Below are positions 6,311-10,503 of a stretch of DNA of 10,503 bases, one piece after another (position 1 is the stretch's first letter; each line of letters begins with the position of its first letter). The notes beneath the pieces are model-generated. The model searched no databases. It was not told where the DNA came from and was given only the letters and a program-made list of their open reading frames with translations. Source of the DNA: Georgenia sp. GTDB lineage: Bacteria > Actinomycetota > Actinomycetes > Actinomycetales > Actinomycetaceae. Location of the stretch: the NCBI GenBank assembly GCA_027322565.1, contig DAHVRG010000055.1, positions 1-10,503 of the forward strand, read 5' to 3'. A program made the position numbers and the translations under genes.

Positions 6311-6316
6311 AGGGTA
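6311..6316 (-). promoter_or_regulatory. Candidate -10 box of purN (TACCCT), leaderless
   Basis: TACCCT fits TANNNT and ends 6 nt before the purN GTG, so transcription would begin at or beside the start codon. It lies in the 39-bp gap shared with the divergent membrane-protein gene. No -35 was identified. Confidence 0.45.
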
Positions 6317-6343
6317 GTCGGCCGGAGTGGGAGACTGGACATC

Positions 6344-6769
6344 ATGCCGTCCCAGGACCTGCGTGGTGCCCCGCCCAGCGAGGAGCGGGTGCGTGCTGCG
6401 AACCGACCGGTGCTGTGGTTCTCCGTCGTGCTCCTCGCGGCCCTGTGGCTGTCGGTCACCCGCCCGCCGTGGCCGCTGCCCCTGCTGCCCGGGCTGCTCG
6501 CCGCGGGCGCGGTCGTGCTCGGGATTCTCGGGCTGGTCCGGATGCACCGGGCCCGCGTGACCAGCGTGGCCACGACGGTGCTCGTCGTCGTGGGGATCGT
6601 CTTCGCGGGCGGGTTGGTGGCGGTGACGGCGGTCCAGGCGTTCATGTGGCCGGTGTATGCCGACTTCTACGCCTGCCTCGACCGTGCGCTCACCCACCGG
6701 GCCCAGGACTCCTGCCTCACCGAGCTGGAGCAGCGCACCCAGGACCTGCTCCTCGACCTCGTGCCCTAG
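6344..6769 (+). CDS. Small three-TM membrane protein with a two-cysteine tail, function unknown
   Basis: 141 residues of a family I do not recognise. There are three hydrophobic segments (about 22-38, 45-66 and 73-98), a basic N-terminus and a basic loop MHRARVTS (67-74). By the positive-inside rule the N-terminus is cytoplasmic and the C-terminal tail (about 100-141) is outside. That tail carries two cysteines 13 residues apart (C111, C124) in a charged, probably helical segment, so a disulfide is possible. ATG 6344 has GGGAGA at 6329-6334, 9 nt upstream. The frame is open far upstream through purH and purN antisense, but that part is shadow. It is divergent from purN with 39 bp between starts. 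The hydrophobic pattern and sharp change in composition at the ATG support a real gene. Confidence 0.8.
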   Translation: MPSQDLRGAPPSEERVRAANRPVLWFSVVLLAALWLSVTRPPWPLPLLPGLLAAGAVVLGILGLVRMHRARVTSVATTVLVVVGIVFAGGLVAVTAVQAFMWPVYADFYACLDRALTHRAQDSCLTELEQRTQDLLLDLVP

Positions 6770-6770
6770 T

Positions 6771-6789
6771 GGTCGGGCGGCGCCCGGCT
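6771..6789 (+). terminator. Candidate terminator of the small membrane-protein gene
   Basis: Starting 1 nt past the stop codon, GGTCGGGC/GCCCGGCT (6771-6778 with 6782-6789) can form an 8-bp stem, two pairs being G-U, around GGC. There is no clear U-tract. Confidence 0.4.
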
Positions 6790-6808
6790 TGAGGAAGGGC
6801 GTCAGTAG

Positions 6809-6908
6809 CTGGGTGGCGCGGTCGCCCAGAGCACCGTTGCGGGCCGGCTTCCCGTCGCCTCCCGGACGCCGTGCGGCCGGTCGCTCGTGCAGGGGTGAGG
6901 CCCCGCAC
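6809..6908 (+). other. Hairpin-rich intergenic segment
   Basis: The 229-bp gap (6770-6998) between the membrane-protein gene and pfpI has no credible gene but has ordered structure. CTGGGTGG/TCGCCCAG (6809-6816 with 6822-6829) forms an 8-bp stem with two G-U pairs, which favours the plus-strand RNA. GTGC-A-GGGG/CCCC-GCAC (6887-6895 with 6901-6908) forms an 8-bp stem with one bulged A and a 5-nt loop. With the terminator-like stem at 6771-6789 this makes three hairpins in under 140 bp. It may be a 3' UTR, a small RNA or a dispersed intergenic repeat; I recognise no RNA family. Confidence 0.35.
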
Positions 6909-6939
6909 ACCGCCTGAGCCACCTCCCGCGCCCGGGAGC

Positions 6940-6964
6940 GGGAACGCCCGACCCCCCGTAGCGT
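6940..6964 (+). promoter_or_regulatory. Candidate pfpI promoter, ECF-sigma-like or housekeeping
   Basis: GGGAAC (6940-6945) followed 16 nt later by CGTGG (6962-6966) resembles ECF-type promoters (GGAAC...CGT), which would suit a stress-linked gene. Alternatively TAGCGT (6959-6964) fits TANNNT. Either places the transcription start near 6971-6973, about 27 nt before the pfpI ATG. Confidence 0.35.
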
Positions 6965-6998
6965 GGAGGGACCCCCGAGACGAGAAGGAGGCACAGTC

Positions 6999-7547
6999 AT
7001 GGCACAGCTGACCGGTAAGAAGGTCGCGTTCCTGGCAACCGACGGGTACGAGGACTCCGAGCTCACCCAGCCCTGGGAGGCCGTGACCTCGCAGGGCGCC
7101 GAGGCGGTCCTGATCTCACCCGAGTCCGGCACGATCACCGGCAAGAAGGGCCACGAGCAGCAGGTGGACCTCACCACTGCCGACGCCCGTCCCGACGACT
7201 ACGACGCCCTCGTCCTGCCCGGCGGCGTGGTGAACGGCGACAAGCTCCGGATGGACGAGCCCGCCGTCGCCTTCGTCCGTGAGATCTTCGCCCAGCACAA
7301 GCCGGTCGGTGTCATCTGCCACGGCGGCTGGATCCTCACCGACGCCGACGTCGTCCACGGCCGCACGATGACGTCCTACCCGAGCCTCAAGACCGACCTG
7401 TCCAACGCCGGAGCGACCTGGGTGGACGAGGAGGTCGTCGTCGACAACGGCCTCGTGAGCAGCCGCGTGCCCAGCGACCTGCCCGCGTTCAACGACAAGC
7501 TCGTCGAGGAGATCGCCGAGGGCGAGCACGAGCGGCAGACCGCCTGA
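6999..7547 (+). CDS. DJ-1/PfpI family protein (stress-type peptidase/glyoxalase-like)
   Basis: A 182-residue cytoplasmic protein with the class-I-amidotransferase-like fold of PfpI, YhbO and DJ-1. Visible features: the N-terminal strand KKVAFLATDGYEDSEL, with the conserved acidic E18; LVLPGGVVNGDKLR (71-84); and the nucleophile elbow GVICHGGWIL (104-113), with C107 followed by H108 as in PfpI-type members. The family includes peptidases, deglycase or glyoxalase activities and chaperones; the sequence does not tell which. Length is typical. ATG 6999 is fixed by AAGGAGG at 6985-6991, 7 nt upstream and the strongest Shine-Dalgarno in the window, which implies good expression. An upstream in-frame ATG (6963) would read through this Shine-Dalgarno and is rejected. 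It ends 3 bp from the convergent DUF6350 stop. Confidence 0.94.
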   Translation: MAQLTGKKVAFLATDGYEDSELTQPWEAVTSQGAEAVLISPESGTITGKKGHEQQVDLTTADARPDDYDALVLPGGVVNGDKLRMDEPAVAFVREIFAQHKPVGVICHGGWILTDADVVHGRTMTSYPSLKTDLSNAGATWVDEEVVVDNGLVSSRVPSDLPAFNDKLVEEIAEGEHERQTA

Positions 7548-7550
7548 CGC

Positions 7551-8822
7551 CTACTCCGGCGATCCGGACGGACCTGACGGCGACGTGGGCTTCTCGCCCG
7601 CGTCGCCGTCGTCGTTCTGCAGCCGGGCGCGGGCGGCGCGGTAGCCCCGGACGAGGAGCGCGTGCACCTGCGGGTGCAGTGCCAGGAGCACGACGACGGC
7701 ACCCAGCCCCGTCTGCCACACCAGCGCCCCCGCGACTGCCGGCGGTGCGGCACCGACGGTGGCGAGCCTGCCGGGCCCGAGGCCGCCGGAGGCGGCCAGC
7801 GTGAGCAGCGCCGCGCACAGTCCCACGGTGGCGGCCTGGACGAGGCCGCTGAGCGCCGCCTGCCACCACACCTCCTGGAAGCGACGGCGGTGCAGCCACA
7901 GGCCGACGCCCGCCCCGACGACGACCGGGGCGAGGACGACCCAGCCGAGCCCGGGTTGACCCGGTCCCGGCAGCACCCCGAGCACGGGGAACGCGGGCAG
8001 CGGCGCAGCGACGACCTCGGTCGGCGAGAACACGGTGCCCTCCCCCACGGCGAAGCCGGGACCGGCGAGCCAGGCCAGCCCCCACACCACCAGGGTGGGG
8101 ACGAAGGCGAGCTGGCCGAGCACGAGCACGACCGTGCCGAGCCGGCCCGGGCTGAGCGCCTCGTGGAGCTCGAGCACCGTGACCACACCCTGCACCAGCG
8201 CGATAGCGACGGCGAGGAGGGCGAGGGTGAGCAGGGCACCGAGGGCGAACCACGCGGCCCGCAGCCCCGCGCGCCCCCAGTCGGGTACGCGGTCCCGGAG
8301 CCAGGTCCACCAGGCGGGCGCCGCGGTACCGGCCCGCCACAGCGCCAGGACGAGCGCGAACCCGCCGATGAGCAGTGCCCCGAGGAGGATGGTCGGACGT
8401 CCGGCAGGGCCCGGGATGACAGCGGACAGCCCGACGACGCTCAGCGCGAAGCCCCCGAGCGCGAACGCCGCGGTGGCGGGGCTCCGGAGCCGGGCGCGGC
8501 GCGCACCGCCGTAGAGGAGCGCGGCGCTCACCAGGCTGGTGCCGAGCGGGGTGAGGGAGACGACGCCCGCCTCCCCCATGTCGATCCCCGCGCCGTGGCC
8601 GAGCAGCCACACGCCGGTGCCGATGACGGTGGCATCCATCCAGCTGGCCTCGCCGAGCAGTGGGGCGGCGGCGGTCGCGACGTAGGCGGCGACGGTGGGG
8701 ACGGCGACGAGCAGCCAGCTGAGGAGCGCGGCCTCGACCCCCGCGAGGGAGGCGCGCAGCCAGGCCTCCGGCATCCGGGGCGCCCGTCGGGCAGGCGTGT
8801 CCAGCTCCACCGTCGTCGTCAT
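7551..8822 (-). CDS. DUF6350 polytopic membrane protein
   Basis: A 423-residue protein with about ten hydrophobic segments (for example 28-50, 88-106, 118-135, 145-162, 188-215, 228-253, 293-310, 322-344 and 362-391) and a charged C-terminal tail. Signatures I associate with DUF6350 (once named 'cell division protein PerM') are WLLGHGAGI...GVVSLTPLGTSL (72-97) and FVPTLVVWGLAWLAGPGFAVG (240-260). The family is actinobacterial, of unknown function, and often lies between sucCD and purN, as here. I place the start at ATG 8820-8822 because GGAG (8833-8836) lies 10 nt upstream; an ATG at 8829-8831 is too close to that site. The frame continues to 8945, giving a Gly/Ser-rich extension encoded by the C-rich repeats below, which I think is not translated. 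Family call is from memory and synteny. Confidence 0.87.
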   Translation of the reverse strand: MTTTVELDTPARRAPRMPEAWLRASLAGVEAALLSWLLVAVPTVAAYVATAAAPLLGEASWMDATVIGTGVWLLGHGAGIDMGEAGVVSLTPLGTSLVSAALLYGGARRARLRSPATAAFALGGFALSVVGLSAVIPGPAGRPTILLGALLIGGFALVLALWRAGTAAPAWWTWLRDRVPDWGRAGLRAAWFALGALLTLALLAVAIALVQGVVTVLELHEALSPGRLGTVVLVLGQLAFVPTLVVWGLAWLAGPGFAVGEGTVFSPTEVVAAPLPAFPVLGVLPGPGQPGLGWVVLAPVVVGAGVGLWLHRRRFQEVWWQAALSGLVQAATVGLCAALLTLAASGGLGPGRLATVGAAPPAVAGALVWQTGLGAVVVLLALHPQVHALLVRGYRAARARLQNDDGDAGEKPTSPSGPSGSPE

Positions 8823-8847
8823 CGGTCCCATGCTCCGCGACCCGAAG

Positions 8848-8871
8848 GCCGCCGCCCGGGAGGGCGGCGGC
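8848..8871 (-). other. 10-bp GC hairpin just upstream of the DUF6350 ribosome site
   Basis: Perfect inverted repeat GCCGCCGCCC/GGGCGGCGGC (8848-8857 with 8862-8871) with a 4-nt loop. It ends 11 nt before the GGAG Shine-Dalgarno of DUF6350. It could be a leader structure, a read-through terminator for upstream sucCD transcription, or an attenuator. There is no U-tract after it. Confidence 0.5.
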
Positions 8872-8889
8872 GTGTCGCCGATGTGGGCT

Positions 8890-8933
8890 CCGCCCGCACT
8901 CCCCCCGCCCGCACTCTCCCCGCCCACCCACCC
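8890..8933 (-). repeat. G-rich repeat with a short-loop G-quadruplex motif
   Basis: On the plus strand two near-identical units, CCGCCCGCACTCCCC (8890-8904) and CCGCCCGCACTCTCCCC (8905-8921), lie in tandem and are followed by GCCCACCCACCC. Read on the minus strand, the sense strand for DUF6350, 8918-8933 is GGGTGGGTGGGCGGGG: four G-tracts with 1-nt loops, the pattern that forms very stable parallel G-quadruplexes. Further G-runs follow through the tandem units. Confidence 0.6.
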
Positions 8934-8966
8934 TCGACCGCCCACCTCCGGGCGGCGCTCCCACGC

Positions 8967-9035
8967 ACCGTGTGCCCGTTCCCGAACCGTGTGCCCGGTA
9001 TATCGGGCACACGGTCACCGCAACGGGCACACGGA
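8967..9035. repeat. Nested palindrome built from four copies of ACCGTGTGCCCG
   Basis: Two forward copies (8967-8978 and 8986-8997) face two inverted copies (9004-9015 and 9024-9035). The inner pair forms a perfect 12-bp inverted repeat around GTATAT (8998-9003). The outer pair matches over 13 of 14 bases (8967-8980 against 9022-9035) on almost the same axis of symmetry, with spacers of 5 and 6 nt. Copies recur every 18-20 bp. The central GTATAT is a small AT island. The element lies between the sucCD terminator and the DUF6350 leader. It could be a multi-site operator or an extragenic palindromic (REP/BIME-like) element; I do not recognise it. Confidence 0.85.
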
Positions 9036-9070
9036 CGAGCGCGCGGACGGACACGGGCAGGCTGAGACGC

Positions 9071-9110
9071 GGACGGCCCGCCTGGCGCTGGTGCGCGCGG
9101 CGGGCCGTCC
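9071..9110 (-). terminator. sucCD terminator hairpin
   Basis: A perfect 12-bp stem GGACGGCCCGCC/GGCGGGCCGTCC (9071-9082 with 9099-9110), with a 16-nt loop that can pair further internally (GCGC/GCGC), begins 13 nt past the sucD stop. There is no U-tract. Stem strength and position make termination of the sucCD message the best reading. Confidence 0.75.
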
Positions 9111-9123
9111 GGTGACGCAGGCG

Positions 9124-10044
9124 TCAGCCCTGGAGCAGCTCCCGGGCCAGGCGCGCGGTCTCGGTCGGGGTCTTGCCGACCTTGACCCCGGCGGCCTCGA
9201 GGGCGACCTTCTTCGCCTCGGCGGTGCCGGAGGATCCGGAGACGATGGCACCGGCGTGCCCCATCGTCTTGCCCTCGGGGGCGGTGAAGCCGGCGACGTA
9301 ACCGACCACCGGCTTGGTGACGTTGGCCTTGATGTACTCGGCGGCGCGCTCCTCGGCGTCACCACCGATCTCCCCGATCATGACGATGAGCTCGGTGTCG
9401 GGATCGGCCTCGAACGCCTCGAGGGCGTCGATGTGCGTCGTGCCGATGATCGGGTCGCCGCCGATGCCGATGGCGGTGGTGAAGCCGATGTCGCGCAGCT
9501 CGTACATCATCTGGTAGGTCAGCGTGCCCGACTTGGAGACGAGCCCGATCCTGCCCGGACCGGTGATGTCGGCGGGCGTGATGCCGACGTTCGACTTGCC
9601 GGGGCTGATGATCCCGGGGCAGTTCGGGCCGATGAGCCGCACGCCCTTGCTCTGGGCGTAGGTGAAGAACTCGGCGGTGTCGTCGACCGGGATGCCCTCG
9701 GTGATGATGACGACGAGCGGGATGCCGGCGTCGACGGCCTCGATGACCGCGCCCTTGGCGTGGGCGGGCGGCACGAAGACGACGGAGACGTCCGCGCCGG
9801 TGGTCTCCTTCGCCTCGGCGACGGTGCCGTACACCGGGACGGAGACGGTGCCGGCGGTACGCTCCTCGGCGCCCGGGCCGATCGGCTTGACGTCGAAGTC
9901 GACGGTGGTGCCGGCCTTGCGGGGGTTGACGCCGCCGACGACAGTCGTGCCGGCGGCGAGCATCCGGCGGGTGTGCTTCTGGCCCTCGGCACCGGTCATG
10001 CCCTGGACGATGACGCGCGAGTTCGCGTCGAGGAAGATCGACAT
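9124..10044 (-). CDS. sucD: Succinate-CoA ligase (ADP/GDP-forming) subunit alpha
   Basis: The alpha subunit binds CoA and carries the phosphohistidine of the TCA step succinyl-CoA + NDP + Pi to succinate + CoA + NTP. The 306 residues are slightly longer than E. coli SucD (289). Visible: CoA-binding [17 protein letters not shown] (13-29); PPAHAKGAV (92-100); ITEGIPVDD (114-122); [17 protein letters not shown] (139-155); GEIGG (224-228); and the active-site H263 in [11 protein letters not shown] (260-270). ATG 10042-10044 lies 18 bp after the sucC stop, with GGGA about 9 nt and AAGGA about 14 nt upstream, the latter overlapping the sucC stop, so the two are co-transcribed and possibly translationally coupled. 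A strong hairpin follows. Confidence 0.98.
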   Translation of the reverse strand: MSIFLDANSRVIVQGMTGAEGQKHTRRMLAAGTTVVGGVNPRKAGTTVDFDVKPIGPGAEERTAGTVSVPVYGTVAEAKETTGADVSVVFVPPAHAKGAVIEAVDAGIPLVVIITEGIPVDDTAEFFTYAQSKGVRLIGPNCPGIISPGKSNVGITPADITGPGRIGLVSKSGTLTYQMMYELRDIGFTTAIGIGGDPIIGTTHIDALEAFEADPDTELIVMIGEIGGDAEERAAEYIKANVTKPVVGYVAGFTAPEGKTMGHAGAIVSGSSGTAEAKKVALEAAGVKVGKTPTETARLARELLQG

Positions 10045-10062
10045 AGTGAGTGGTCCCGTCCT

Positions 10063-10503
10063 TTACTTCGCGAGCTCGGCGGCCTTGGCGGCGGCCTCGT
10101 CCATCGTGTCCATGAGGGTCACCAGCGGGTGGTTCGCCTCCTGCAGGATGCGCCGCCCCTCGACGACGTTGTTGCCGTCGAGCCGCACGACGAGCGGCTT
10201 GGTGGCCTCGTCACCGAGGATCTCCAGTGCCTTGACGATGCCGTTGGCGACCTCGTCGCAGGCGGTGATGCCGCCGAAGACGTTGACGAAGACGCTCTTG
10301 ACCTGCTCGTCGTTGAGGATCACGTCGAGACCGTTGGCCATGACCTCGGCGTTGGCGCCACCACCGATGTCGAGGAAGTTGGCGGGCTTGACTCCGCCGT
10401 GGTCCTCGCCGGCGTAGGCGACCACGTCGAGGGTCGACATGACCAGCCCGGCGCCGTTGCCGATGATGCCGACCTCACCGTCGAGCTTGACGTAGTTGAG
10501 GTC
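10063..10503 (-). CDS. sucC: Succinate-CoA ligase subunit beta, C-terminal 146 residues (5' end outside window)
   Basis: The beta subunit supplies the ATP-grasp nucleotide site and, in this C-terminal ligase domain, part of the succinate site. The visible part starts [20 protein letters not shown] and contains [37 protein letters not shown], the GNN of [16 protein letters not shown], and a short Ala/Lys tail ending in TAA. These follow the standard SucC C-terminus closely. The gene runs off the right edge, so the ATP-grasp domain is not seen and nucleotide preference cannot be judged. It is the upstream partner of sucD. Confidence 0.97.
   Translation of the reverse strand, partial: DLNYVKLDGEVGIIGNGAGLVMSTLDVVAYAGEDHGGVKPANFLDIGGGANAEVMANGLDVILNDEQVKSVFVNVFGGITACDEVANGIVKALEILGDEATKPLVVRLDGNNVVEGRRILQEANHPLVTLMDTMDEAAAKAAELAK

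Noticed and set aside
4505..6343. Long plus-strand open frame antisense to purH and purN.
   Set aside because: High-GC shadow frame rich in Val, Asp and Gly, without motifs; only its last 141 codons from ATG 6344 look like protein.
6795..6865. tRNA-like wording (TAGCT...AGAGCACCGTTGC) in the pfpI upstream gap.
   Set aside because: No acceptor stem, no GGTTCGA-type T loop and no cloverleaf could be drawn.
6963..6998. Earlier in-frame ATG of pfpI (adds 12 residues).
   Set aside because: It would translate through the AAGGAGG Shine-Dalgarno; the family N-terminus matches ATG 6999.
6305..7177. Upstream extension of the purN frame to 7177.
   Set aside because: It runs antisense through the small membrane-protein and pfpI genes, shows no family features, and the PurN fold starts exactly at GTG 6304.
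8823..8945. N-terminal extension of DUF6350 with Gly/Ser repeats.
   Set aside because: It is encoded by the tandem G-rich repeat and hairpin; a Shine-Dalgarno supports ATG 8822.
8986..9015. NrdR-box or LexA site in the palindrome.
   Set aside because: The arms match neither the NrdR ATATaT-centred consensus nor the actinobacterial GAAC...GTTC LexA box.
8967..9035. CRISPR array from repeated ACCGTGTGCCCG.
   Set aside because: Units are only 12 bp in opposing orientation with 5-6 bp spacers; no cas genes nearby.

Overview
The window is very GC-rich throughout (roughly 70% or more by eye). It reads as chromosomal DNA of a high-GC actinobacterium. The evidence is the codon use (almost all third positions G or C), frequent GTG starts, probable leaderless starts behind TANNNT boxes, small actinobacterial membrane families (DUF3017, DUF6350) and a eukaryote-like NADP isocitrate dehydrogenase. 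A Micrococcales-type organism is my guess; the sequence does not fix the genus. I see no phage genes, transposase, CRISPR array or tRNA/rRNA. This is mostly a core metabolic neighbourhood, and the novelty lies in its intergenic DNA.

Layout, left to right. 1-665 (minus): 5' part of icd (isocitrate dehydrogenase), with a leader holding two hairpins and a palindrome over the likely promoter. 820-2163 (minus): CNNM/CBS/CorC_HlyC membrane transporter. 2204-2470 (minus): small DUF3017 membrane protein. 2494-3765 (plus): FAD-dependent ferredoxin-reductase-type enzyme, divergent from DUF3017 over a 23-bp gap that seems to hold two overlapping -10 boxes. 3777-3816: long hairpin between convergent genes. 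3830-5398 (minus): purH, preceded by a ZTP (pfl) riboswitch. 5696-6304 (minus): purN, probably leaderless. 6344-6769 (plus): small three-TM protein. 6770-6998: hairpin-rich intergenic DNA. 6999-7547 (plus): PfpI/DJ-1 protein. 7551-8822 (minus): DUF6350 polytopic membrane protein. 8823-9123: 301-bp gap with a hairpin, a G-quadruplex motif, a nested four-copy palindrome and the sucCD terminator. 9124-10503 (minus): sucD and the 3' part of sucC (succinyl-CoA ligase).

Function. PurN and PurH perform the two 10-formyl-THF-dependent transformylations of purine synthesis, and PurH also closes the IMP ring. The purH leader carries an aptamer for ZMP/ZTP, the phosphorylated AICAR that PurH consumes. 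Its expression platform can be read directly: nine aptamer nucleotides that form part of P3 are perfectly complementary to a segment covering part of the purH Shine-Dalgarno. Two TCA enzymes (succinyl-CoA ligase and isocitrate dehydrogenase) flank the purine pair. From general knowledge, actinobacteria often keep the order sucC-sucD-DUF6350-purN-purH-(...)-folD-DUF3017. Here folD is absent from the expected place, and a divergent flavoprotein gene lies between purH and DUF3017.
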